A stretch of DNA of 64,000 nt from Gallispira sp964526435 (GTDB lineage Bacteria; Bacillota; Clostridia; Lachnospirales; CAG-274), in NCBI GenBank assembly GCA_964526435.1, contig CAZGIC010000001.1:1-64000 (forward strand), read 5' to 3'. Below, piece by piece: positions 27,987 through 35,842 of this stretch (positions are counted from its first letter, which is position 1; the number at the start of each line of letters is the position of its first letter). A program made the translations under genes and the position numbers. The notes beneath the pieces were generated by a model, which saw nothing but the letters and a program-made list of their open reading frames with translations, was not told the DNA's origin and made no database searches.

Positions 27987-28163
27987 ATGAATAGTGAAAT
28001 AATTGATAAAATTGACAAACTTATTTTAGTGTTGGCTGAGAGGCATACAGATGCAATTGAGGCAATAGATAAAGATATATATTTAAATCCGAGACGTATC
28101 GAGGAAATCAATGCTTTGTCAGGATTGATAAGTGCCAGAGCTTTAATTGAGAGAGAGGAATAA
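27987..28163 (+). CDS. small 58-residue hypothetical protein
   Basis: Begins MNSEIIDKIDKLILVLAERH after AAGGAG with 7-base spacing. It is helical and charged, with no recognised family. It heads a short run of small genes (Lar-like, YopX-like) ahead of ParA, of a kind seen in phages and conjugative elements. Confidence 0.65.
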   Translation: MNSEIIDKIDKLILVLAERHTDAIEAIDKDIYLNPRRIEEINALSGLISARALIEREE

Positions 28164-28167
28164 AGCA

Positions 28168-28389
28168 ATGTCAGAAAAATTAAAACCCTGCCCGTTTTGT
28201 GGCGGAGAGGCAGAATTGATAAACATAGATGCTGCCAAAGCACAGGGAATATGCGATCCAATAACAGTACACTGCAAGGAGTGCCGCTGTAATACAAATT
28301 GGTTTAGTAAGGAATGGGAAGCTATAGGAGCTTGGAACAGGAGGACAAACAATGAGAGAGATTTTGTTCAGAGGAAAGAAAAAAAATGA
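28168..28389 (+). CDS. Lar-like zinc-ribbon protein
   Basis: A 73-residue protein opening MSEKLKPCPFCGGEAELI, with a second pair CKECRC and a closing EAIGAWNRR. This spacing (CPxCGG, CxxC, W/F-N-x-R) is the hallmark of the Lar-type restriction-alleviation family found in phages and mobile elements. Function here is inferred as anti-restriction or simply nucleic-acid binding. It overlaps the next gene by 38 bases. Confidence 0.75.
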   Translation: MSEKLKPCPFCGGEAELINIDAAKAQGICDPITVHCKECRCNTNWFSKEWEAIGAWNRRTNNERDFVQRKEKK

Positions 28390-28753
28390 TAGTAAGTGGA
28401 TATATGGCAACTTAATAAAGTTAAATGAAAAATATTACATACAGCCACAAAGCAAATTAATGTGGCAAAAGCTAATTATGGGAGAACTTGTTGTGTATGA
28501 GGTAGAACCTAAAACTGTAGGACAATATACAGGTTTTATTGACAAAAATCATAAAAAGATTTTTGAAGGTGATGAAATAATGAGTTCAAATAATCGTATT
28601 TGGGTTGTTGAGAGTGAAATATTCGGGTACGTTCTTAGAGAAGCCGGATTTTTCGAGTATACAACATTCTCTGATATTGAAATAAGTGATGTTGTAATTG
28701 TAGGCAACATAGTTGATCCTGATGCAGATTTTCTTGCACCATTTAAAGGATGA
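28352..28753 (+). CDS. YopX-family phage-like protein
   Basis: A 133-residue protein with REILFRGKKKNDSKWIYGNL at the start, TVGQYTGFIDKNHKKIFEGDEI in the middle and VGNIVDPDADFL near the end, the standard arrangement of the YopX family (first seen in Bacillus phage SPbeta). Its function is not known. GGAGG precedes the ATG by 7 bases and the gene overlaps the Lar-like gene, so the two are co-translated. Confidence 0.85.
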   Translation: MREILFRGKKKNDSKWIYGNLIKLNEKYYIQPQSKLMWQKLIMGELVVYEVEPKTVGQYTGFIDKNHKKIFEGDEIMSSNNRIWVVESEIFGYVLREAGFFEYTTFSDIEISDVVIVGNIVDPDADFLAPFKG

Positions 28754-28834
28754 GTTTTCATTTTCTATATCAAGAATGGGTAAAAGATAAAATTGAAAAT
28801 GCGTATAATTTTTTTAATATAGGGAGGAATAAAA

Positions 28835-29608
28835 ATGTGTAAAGTAATTGCTATTGCAAATCAGAAAGGCGGAGTTGGCAAAACTACCACGACAATAAAT
28901 TTAGGCATAGGTTTAGCAAGAAAAGGAAAAAAGGTTTTGTTAATTGATGCCGATGCACAGGCAAACCTGACGGTTAGTTTAGGATTTTCAAGACCTGACC
29001 AACTAAACTACACTATATCAAATGCAATGTTTAATATAGCAAATGAAGATGAGAATATCTCAAAAGATAATTTATTAAGGAATAAAGAAGGTGTTGACTT
29101 ACTTCCATCAAACTTAAATTTATCAGCATTTGAAAATCAGATTATAAGTTTAATGGGAAGAGAATCACTCTTAAAAGGTTACATAAAAAAAATGAAAGAT
29201 GATTATGATTACATCTTAATAGACTGTTCGCCTACTCTTAATATTATAACAATTAATGCATTTACCGCTGCGGATAAAGTTATTATTCCAGCACAAGCAA
29301 GTTATTTAGCTATAATGGGTTTACAAGACTTAATAAAAACAATTGGACAAGTTCGCAGACAACTTAATCCGAAAATTTCAATTGAAGGAATACTTATAAC
29401 AATGTTCGACAAAAGAACAAATTATAGCAAGGAAGTTGTAAAACTACTTCAAGATACTTATGCAGGAAAAATAAAAATATTCAAAACAATAATTCCACGC
29501 AGCATAAAGCAAGAAGAAAGTATAACGGCAAGAAAAAGCATTTATGAGTATGCTAAAAATAATAAAGTTGCTGAAAGTTATTTCGATTTTGTAGAGGAGA
29601 TTTTATAA
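28835..29608 (+). CDS. parA: ParA/Soj partition ATPase
   Basis: A 257-residue Walker-type ATPase. The deviant Walker A is NQKGGVGKTTTTINLG at residues 9-24, the Walker A' region VLLIDADAQANLT follows, and Walker B is YILIDCSPTLN near residue 127. It abuts parB with no gap. Together they form a partition system that keeps a replicating form of the element, whether a plasmid or an excised circular ICE, in the cell line. Confidence 0.95.
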   Translation: MCKVIAIANQKGGVGKTTTTINLGIGLARKGKKVLLIDADAQANLTVSLGFSRPDQLNYTISNAMFNIANEDENISKDNLLRNKEGVDLLPSNLNLSAFENQIISLMGRESLLKGYIKKMKDDYDYILIDCSPTLNIITINAFTAADKVIIPAQASYLAIMGLQDLIKTIGQVRRQLNPKISIEGILITMFDKRTNYSKEVVKLLQDTYAGKIKIFKTIIPRSIKQEESITARKSIYEYAKNNKVAESYFDFVEEIL

Positions 29609-30475
29609 ATGAGTGTTGTTGAAAATATTAAATTAAATAAATTTGAAGATTTGTTTATGGGAAATGATACATCTTCTACTGTTGAATTACCAATTAGTGA
29701 ATTACATAGTTTTGCTAATCATCCTTTCAAAGTTTTAGAAAATGATGATATGGCAGAATTAGTTAATAGCATTAAACAAAATGGAGTAATAAATCCAATT
29801 ATAGTAAGGACAACGAATACTGGATACGAAATAATATCAGGTCATCGGCGAACTCACGCAAGTAAAGCTGCTGGGCTTAAAAATATACCTGCAATTATTA
29901 AAGACAACATTTCTGATGCTGAAGCTATCATTTACATGGTTGATAGTAATATTGCAAGAGAAACTATACTACCCTCCGAAAAGGCGTTTAGCTATAAAAT
30001 GAAACAAGAAGCATTAAAACATCAGGGAAGAATTGGAAACCGAACAAACGATGTAATAGGACAACAATTTGGCGACAGTGGTAGACAAGTGCAAAGATAT
30101 ATCAGACTAACAAATTTAATTAGTCAGCTAATTGAATTTGTCGATAACAATAAAATCAAATTGATTCCTGCTGTGGAATTAAGTTATTTAGATGAAAAAA
30201 GTCAGTTAATTTTGTATCAGTATATAGATGATAATGAAAAGTATCCAAGCTTAAAACAAGCAAAAGAAATAAAAGAATATTATAACGCAAACAACAACAT
30301 TGATACAAATATTATCACAGAAATTATGGAAACTAAGAATCATAGCAAAACCAAGAATAAATTGCCTAAAGAATTTACAAAATACTTTGACAATAACATG
30401 ACGGAAGCTGAAATTGCAGAAGAAATTGCAGAAATACTTAAAGAATATTTTCTTAATAGAATAAACTCTAATTAA
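29609..30475 (+). CDS. parB: ParB-like partition protein
   Basis: A 288-residue ParB. The N-terminal nuclease-like fold shows MAELVNSIKQNGVINPIIVR near residue 48 and SGHRRTHASKAAGLKNIPAII near residue 77. A helix-turn-helix follows (SGRQVQRYIRLTNL near residue 150), then a helical C-terminus. It should bind a centromere site; no parS of the chromosomal type (TGTTCCACGTGAAACA-like) is seen. The recurring GGACAAGTTGTCC palindrome elsewhere in the element is one possible alternative target. Confidence 0.92.
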   Translation: MSVVENIKLNKFEDLFMGNDTSSTVELPISELHSFANHPFKVLENDDMAELVNSIKQNGVINPIIVRTTNTGYEIISGHRRTHASKAAGLKNIPAIIKDNISDAEAIIYMVDSNIARETILPSEKAFSYKMKQEALKHQGRIGNRTNDVIGQQFGDSGRQVQRYIRLTNLISQLIEFVDNNKIKLIPAVELSYLDEKSQLILYQYIDDNEKYPSLKQAKEIKEYYNANNNIDTNIITEIMETKNHSKTKNKLPKEFTKYFDNNMTEAEIAEEIAEILKEYFLNRINSN

Positions 30476-30518
30476 AAAATTTGAAACCGACTTTTTGATA
30501 AAAAGTCGGTTGATTTGA

Positions 30519-30545
30519 AAGAAAATATAAATATTTTCTTTTTAT
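30519..30545 (+). terminator. AT-stem terminator after parB
   Basis: GAAAATA and TATTTTC form a stem followed by five T, 45 bases after the parB stop. A stronger stem, AACCGACTTTT with its complement (30484-30511), stands just before it but has no T-tract. Confidence 0.55.
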
Positions 30546-30558
30546 AATAAAAAAATCA

Positions 30559-30723
30559 GCCTCGAAAGAGGCAAAGCGAAATATCCGAAGGATATTTCTC
30601 CCTACGGGGTACAGCCACCCTGAAGGGTGGAGTTTTCTTGACCACAGAAAACTAGCAAGCACTGGTTTTGTGCCACAAAACCAACCTTTTTTAACAAAAA
30701 GGTGCTTGCTAGGGGATACCCCT
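30559..30723 (+). other. cruciform-rich region, candidate origin of transfer
   Basis: Seven hairpins are packed in 165 bases: GCCTC/GAGGC with a GAAA loop (30559-30572), GAAATATCC/GGATATTTC (30578-30598), CCACCCT/AGGGTGG (30615-30630), AGTTTTCT/AGAAAACT (30631-30653), an 11-bp outer stem CTAGCAAGCAC/GTGCTTGCTAG (30652-30712) enclosing TGGTTTTG/CAAAACCA and CCTTTTT/AAAAAGG, and AGGGG/CCCCT (30711-30723). It stands directly before the XRE-mobC-relaxase operon, where oriT is usually found, and is far more GC-rich than its surroundings. The nick site is not identified. Confidence 0.6.
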
Positions 30724-30772
30724 AAGACCCCAAAAATCAAATTTCTTTGCATAATTATAAGGAGTGTTTTTT

Positions 30773-31063
30773 ATGTATAATTTAAAATTAATTGAAGATA
30801 GAATTATGTCAATTGCAAAAAAACAAGGGTTATCAAAAAATAAGTTGCTGATTAATGCAAACTTAAATAAAAGTGTATTTGATAATATGAAAAAAGGACA
30901 AATTCCTTCTGTAGATAAAATACATAAAATAGCTGATTATCTCGATTGTTCAGTAGATTTTATACTGGGAAGAACCGAAACGTCAAGACTAGTAAAAGAT
31001 ATACCAGACCAAGTTATTGATATACTTATAGAACAATATCTCAGAAAGGGAAATATAGAATGA
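30773..31063 (+). CDS. XRE-family transcriptional regulator
   Basis: A 96-residue protein with a helix-turn-helix spanning residues 8-62 (MSIAKKQGLSKNKLLINANLNKS... ADYLDCSVDFILGRTE). The ending CSVDFILGRT is typical of small Cro/CI-like regulators of Firmicute elements. The ATG at 30773 lies 8 bases after GGAG. It overlaps mobC in ATGA, so it probably regulates the mobilization operon it heads. Confidence 0.85.
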   Translation: MYNLKLIEDRIMSIAKKQGLSKNKLLINANLNKSVFDNMKKGQIPSVDKIHKIADYLDCSVDFILGRTETSRLVKDIPDQVIDILIEQYLRKGNIE

Positions 31064-31416
31064 AACAAACAAAATTCAACAGAGTATATACTGTAAAAGC
31101 ACGATTAAATGTTGTAGAAAATTCTTTAATGAAAAAGAAAATGGCAGCAGCTAATATTAACAATACATCTGAATTTATAAGGCAGCTAATCATATACGGC
31201 AATGTTTATAAATTCGATAATTCTAAAATTTCAAAAAGTCTTGATGATGTATCTGAAGAATTGAATCGAATTGGAGTAAACATAAATCAGATAGCAAAAA
31301 GAGCAAATACAAATTCTTTGTATAAAGAGGATTTAAAAGAAATTTTAAAAGCACAAGAAAATATCATAAATATTTACAAGGAAATTTTAAAAAGTCTTAC
31401 AAAACTAGGATGCTAG
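31060..31416 (+). CDS. mobC: MobC-like relaxosome accessory protein
   Basis: A 118-residue protein with an N-terminal ribbon-helix-helix-like region (YTVKARLNVVENSLMKKKMAAANINNTSEFIRQLIIYG) and the MobC signature LNRIGVNINQIAKRANTN near residue 80. MobC proteins open oriT DNA for the relaxase. The start overlaps the upstream regulator stop and the relaxase follows after 16 bases. Confidence 0.9.
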   Translation: MKQTKFNRVYTVKARLNVVENSLMKKKMAAANINNTSEFIRQLIIYGNVYKFDNSKISKSLDDVSEELNRIGVNINQIAKRANTNSLYKEDLKEILKAQENIINIYKEILKSLTKLGC

Positions 31417-31432
31417 ATTGGAGTTGAGTATT

Positions 31433-32899
31433 ATGGCAGTTACAAAAATAATTCCCATCAAAGTACATTTACAAAAAGCTGTTGATTATATCTGTAATAA
31501 AAACAAAGTATGCTCAGATGAAAATGTATTGATTTCAAGCAGAGGGTGTTCTGTTGAAACAGCAATTTACGATTTTGAAAGACAGCAACGAAGAGTATAT
31601 GAGAATAAAAATATTTCAAGAGCTTACAAAGGTAATAAAGCTTATCACCTGATACAATCATTTACACCAGGAGAAGTAGAAGCTGATAAAGCCCATGAGA
31701 TAGGAAAAGAATTTGCAGATAAAGTTTTAAATGGTAAATATAATTATATAATAAGCACACATGTTGACAAAGGTCATATACATAACCATATAATTTTTTG
31801 TTCTGCCGATAATGAAGGAAATGGAAGATATAATGACAATACAAAAGAAAGGTATCGTAGAGAAAGAATTAGCGACAAATTATGTAAAGAGAACGGCTTA
31901 TCTGTTATTAATAAAAGTGCAGACAAGAGAAAGGGACTGAAATATAATGAGTGGGAAAAATCTAAAAATAAGAATAATTGGAGATCTACAATTTACAATG
32001 ATATTGATTACTGCATTGAAAATTCAAAAAGCTATAAAGAATTTTTAGATTTGATGAAAAGTAAAAATTATAAAATAGTTGATAAAACCACACATAAGTA
32101 TATAACTTTCATTGCCACCATAGATGGAAAAGAGAGACGAATTCGAGGTAAAGATTTTTACTCAAGAGAAAATATAAAAGACAGAATCAATGTTTCTAAA
32201 ACAGAAAAAAAATACGATGAAACACAAAAGCAAACAAGCAACAACAAAGAGAATGTTGAAAATTTATTTGCAATTCCACCTAAAAAAGAGAAGGCATTTG
32301 TAAATGACAAACCTTATATAGTCGATTTACATAAAGACAAATATAAAAATTCTTATGGACTTAATAAATGGGGACATCAGCATAATTTACAGGCAGCAAA
32401 CGAATTATTTAGATTAGCCAATAATATGGGATATAAAACAATAAAATCCGTTTATCAAAAAATAGATATTGAACAGAATAAAATATCTGAATTGGAAAAA
32501 GTAAATAAAACGATGGAACAGAAAATTATTGAAAACAGAACTCTGCTTAAATATATATATGATTACAATTCTTTTAAAAATATACATAATGGCTATAACC
32601 AGACCTATGACAAAGAAGCTTATTTTGAAAAATACGGAAAACAAATATTAATGTATGAAAATGCAAAAAAGTATTTAAATGCCTATGGTATTATTTCAAT
32701 AAATGATGAAACAATTGCAGAAATTAATAATGATATAGAGCTTTTTAATAAAGAAATTGAAAATAATATTAATGGAATTAAAGAAATAAAGGATAAAATA
32801 AAAGATTTGAATTATATTAAAAGACAATGGGAAATTTTTGAGAATAACTCTAAAATTGATATTCAACAAAACAAAAATTCACAAAATTTGGATTTATAA
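31433..32899 (+). CDS. MOBP-type relaxase/mobilization nuclease
   Basis: A 488-residue relaxase. The catalytic N-terminal third shows AYHLIQSFTPGE near residue 68 and the metal-binding histidines in THVDKGHIHNHIIFC near residue 112, the three-His motif of MobA/MobL-type MOBP relaxases. The C-terminal half is Lys/Asn-rich coiled coil. It nicks oriT and pilots the strand to the VirD4 coupling protein encoded at 50 kb. The ATG at 31433 has GGAG upstream; a TTG 15 bases earlier is less likely. Confidence 0.92.
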   Translation: MAVTKIIPIKVHLQKAVDYICNKNKVCSDENVLISSRGCSVETAIYDFERQQRRVYENKNISRAYKGNKAYHLIQSFTPGEVEADKAHEIGKEFADKVLNGKYNYIISTHVDKGHIHNHIIFCSADNEGNGRYNDNTKERYRRERISDKLCKENGLSVINKSADKRKGLKYNEWEKSKNKNNWRSTIYNDIDYCIENSKSYKEFLDLMKSKNYKIVDKTTHKYITFIATIDGKERRIRGKDFYSRENIKDRINVSKTEKKYDETQKQTSNNKENVENLFAIPPKKEKAFVNDKPYIVDLHKDKYKNSYGLNKWGHQHNLQAANELFRLANNMGYKTIKSVYQKIDIEQNKISELEKVNKTMEQKIIENRTLLKYIYDYNSFKNIHNGYNQTYDKEAYFEKYGKQILMYENAKKYLNAYGIISINDETIAEINNDIELFNKEIENNINGIKEIKDKIKDLNYIKRQWEIFENNSKIDIQQNKNSQNLDL

Positions 32900-33015
32900 T
32901 AAATGTGACCGAACTTTGATGAATAAAATGTCTTTAAAATTAAATCAGTTTATGATAAAATAGAAATAGTTTAGACGATAAAATTACAATTTTGGGTTCA
33001 AAATGGGGATGTTTA

Positions 33016-33885
33016 ATGAGTTCTGAAAATTCTTATTATTTAGTGAAAGTTGTTGATAAAAAATGGGCTGAAAAACTCATGGACGGCGAGGTGTTTATGC
33101 GGACTATTGCCTGTTTTGGAGATTTATCAAAAAGAAGCGACGATTCCAATAATCAATTTAGAGGCGATTCTCTTGAAGGTTTTTCCTTTTCTTTTGAAAA
33201 CTGCCATAATCCGTATGCATACATCGTTGATACAAATGGAAATATTTCTGAATTTGCACCTGATCAAGTTGGGCTAATAGATGTTTTGAAATATAGAGAA
33301 AAAATATTCTGCTTATATGCTTTAGAATATGACAAAGAAAGAAAACAATTTATTAAACCAGATTCTCGTATTTCTGATTTTGGTGACACAGCAGTAATAA
33401 TTCACAATCCACAGGAGTTTTTATATCGTGTTTGCAATGAAATGCTTCGACGATTTGGAAATGATTTTTGGACTTCATTTATGAGAGTGGATTACAATAT
33501 TGAATTCTCAACAAGCCGACCATATGATGAGTTTTGCAAATCTCTATCATATTCGTGGCAAAAGGAATTTCGTATTGCACTAGACCTAGCTCAAGGTAAG
33601 TTCGATCCAGATACCCTTAATAATTTAACAGATTTCGCAAGACTTACTTTCTCCGGAAAAATTGTTGAGGATACTAATCCAGATTCTCTTGCAGACTCAA
33701 TTACATTGAATATTGGTGATATTAGAAATATTTGCATTTCGATACCGACATCTGAATTGATTGAAAATGAAAAAATTGCAACGTATATTCCTGAGGGGTC
33801 ATTTCCACCTAAGCTAATTGCACCAATGAATGTGCCAAGACCGTCAAGACCAACTTTTTTCAAATTAGTAAGACAACTTCCTTAA
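33016..33885 (+). CDS. uncharacterised cargo protein
   Basis: A 289-residue soluble protein that I do not assign. It opens SSENSYYLVKVVDKKWAEKL, followed by DGEVFMRTIACFGDL and FRGDSLEGF; this resembles an uncharacterised accessory-gene type with a Y-M-x-x-L/A-x-x-F segment and a downstream D-x-x-E-G. The middle has FWTSFMRVDYNIEFS and WQKEFRIALDL. It stands alone after the relaxase with its own likely promoter (TAAAAT near 32957) and no transfer-gene similarity, so it is probably cargo. Defence or toxin roles are possible but unsupported. The start at 33016 is preceded by GGGGATG. Confidence 0.65.
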   Translation: MSSENSYYLVKVVDKKWAEKLMDGEVFMRTIACFGDLSKRSDDSNNQFRGDSLEGFSFSFENCHNPYAYIVDTNGNISEFAPDQVGLIDVLKYREKIFCLYALEYDKERKQFIKPDSRISDFGDTAVIIHNPQEFLYRVCNEMLRRFGNDFWTSFMRVDYNIEFSTSRPYDEFCKSLSYSWQKEFRIALDLAQGKFDPDTLNNLTDFARLTFSGKIVEDTNPDSLADSITLNIGDIRNICISIPTSELIENEKIATYIPEGSFPPKLIAPMNVPRPSRPTFFKLVRQLP

Positions 33886-34006
33886 TTTAAAGGTAAAATT
33901 TCCAACTAAAACCTTAATAATTTAACTACTTTTAGGATTATTAATATCCAAATCAATATTAAACTTGATTTAGAGCAAATAATTAAATTGTTATGTGTAA
34001 ATGCAG

Positions 34007-34073
34007 ATAAGGCGGTATATGAGTCTCGAAAGAATTTATGTAATTTGATTTATACGTCATATAACCGCCTTAT
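34007..34073. terminator. inverted repeat between convergent arms
   Basis: ATAAGGCGGTATATGA (34007-34022) pairs with TCATATAACCGCCTTAT (34057-34073) with one bulged base, around a 34-base loop. It sits between the convergent cargo gene and the transfer arm and probably ends or insulates their transcripts. No strong T-tract is present. Confidence 0.5.
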
Positions 34074-34111
34074 TAAAATTTGTTTGATTGCTGCAGCTTT
34101 AGACATGCAGC

Positions 34112-35839
34112 TCATCTTTCGTTATTATTTTTTAGTTTTAACTTTGCATCCTCAACTAAATATTTAAAACTATTAACTTGAGGATTTTCAATCCCCTTTT
34201 CTTTTAAGATTTTCAAAACTTCAAGCTGTCTTGCCATATCTATCGCTGATAGCTCAGGCCGAAGATATAGCTCTACTTTATTTGCTGTAAGCCCAGATTC
34301 AAATGCTATTCTTAATTGTTGCATCTGTAAAGCATTAAGGTCTTTATTTGCAATAATAACTACATTTTCATAAGGAATTTTATTTTTAATTGCTTCAATA
34401 AGTTCCTGCATTCTCAGATAGTCATAATTTATAAGTAAGCTTAACTCTTTAATATTTATTCCTAATGCAATTGCTTTATTAAGTTCTTGCATTTCTTTAT
34501 CCCCTAAATTTCTGCTTTTCAACACAAATAATTGATATGGTGTAATATTAGGATTTTGATACGCTTTAATTATTTCACTTATTTGGCTAGGGGTAAAGCC
34601 TTTTAATAATGAATTAACCTGATACTTATTTAGACCAGATTTAAAAGCATATATAGCTGTATGCATTATATCAGCAGTAATATAAGGTTTACCAATTACA
34701 TTAATTTTTTCTCTGTCAAGACCACTGGCTTTGGCTAATTCTAGCATCTTAATTTGTTCTGAGCTAAATTTTCCGTCAGTGTTTTCTAGTAACTCTGATA
34801 AGTTAATATCTATAATAGGACACAATTCTTGATTAATAGACGTTATTATTTTGCCACTAATTTGCTTTATTTCCTTTAAATTTCTCTCTAAATCCGTGTT
34901 CAGATAATTTATATCATCCAATGGCAAATTCCGTTCACAGGGTAAATTAAAGGCATTAGAAACAACAATTTTAACTGCATTATTCACTTGTAAAGTATTA
35001 TTTCTGGAATAGTCTAATACAATCCTATTTAATAATATTTCAGATATAGAATTAATATCTGTTTGTGACTTAATTTCTTTTGATAGCTCATTATCATAAA
35101 TCAAATTACACATTGATATTAAAACATTATCAAGACCGGCATTTAACTTCTCTTGAAACGTAGTCTGAAATGTTATTTGGGACACATCGAAAACATTGGC
35201 AAGTGCGTATTTTTTGCGTATGGTTTCTTTAGAATCATTAATTATATTACCATCATTAATATTAATTTCACTATTTTTTATTTTAGGATTAGATATAGAC
35301 ACCTTACTTTCTGCAGAAACAAAAATCTTTATTGCTTTTGAACCTCTTTTGACATTGCCGTTATAATTATCCTTCCATTCAGAGTAACTACATAACATAG
35401 TAGCACCAGGACATTGATTTTCTATTAATATAGCATTTTTAAAGCTGTATTTATATAAACGTGCAAAACTATTTAATATAACACAAATTTTGCTTACATC
35501 TGCATTTTTTAAATCATTGATAGCACTTTCATAAAGTTTATTTATATTTTCTAAATTATCTTTATATTTGCTAACTTCTTCTTTTTCAAAAAATGAACCA
35601 TAATACTGTGCATTAATATTTGTATCAATTATATATGATGTAGGAAGATTATTATTATCATAGCACACTAAAACATCACCACTTGACGGCAAATTTTGAC
35701 TAAAGCTAATTTCACATAATAAATCAGATATAGACATTTTCTGTATATTATCACTAAAATACAAAAAATAGTTATTTTCATTTATATTTTCTTTTGTAAT
35801 TTCAATTTCGACTTTTGGCTTATATAATTCATATTTCAT
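34112..35839 (-). CDS. ArdC-like protein without zincin motif
   Basis: A 575-residue protein, last gene of the transfer arm. Residues 100-250 resemble the ArdC N-terminal single-strand DNA-binding domain (SFKNAILIENQCPGATMLCSYSEWKDNYNGNVKRGSKAIKIFV is split over that region; the closing ANVFDVSQ is diagnostic). Unlike its neighbour it has no HExxH. The last 220 residues are short helical repeats of the pattern M-x-x-L-x-x-A-x-x-x-G (EQIKMLELAKASGLDREKI, MQQLRIAFESGLTANKV), common at the ends of very large ICE proteins. It likely protects incoming single-stranded DNA or supports its conversion. Confidence 0.7.
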   Translation of the reverse strand: MKYELYKPKVEIEITKENINENNYFLYFSDNIQKMSISDLLCEISFSQNLPSSGDVLVCYDNNNLPTSYIIDTNINAQYYGSFFEKEEVSKYKDNLENINKLYESAINDLKNADVSKICVILNSFARLYKYSFKNAILIENQCPGATMLCSYSEWKDNYNGNVKRGSKAIKIFVSAESKVSISNPKIKNSEININDGNIINDSKETIRKKYALANVFDVSQITFQTTFQEKLNAGLDNVLISMCNLIYDNELSKEIKSQTDINSISEILLNRIVLDYSRNNTLQVNNAVKIVVSNAFNLPCERNLPLDDINYLNTDLERNLKEIKQISGKIITSINQELCPIIDINLSELLENTDGKFSSEQIKMLELAKASGLDREKINVIGKPYITADIMHTAIYAFKSGLNKYQVNSLLKGFTPSQISEIIKAYQNPNITPYQLFVLKSRNLGDKEMQELNKAIALGINIKELSLLINYDYLRMQELIEAIKNKIPYENVVIIANKDLNALQMQQLRIAFESGLTANKVELYLRPELSAIDMARQLEVLKILKEKGIENPQVNSFKYLVEDAKLKLKNNNER

Positions 35840-35842
35840 ATC

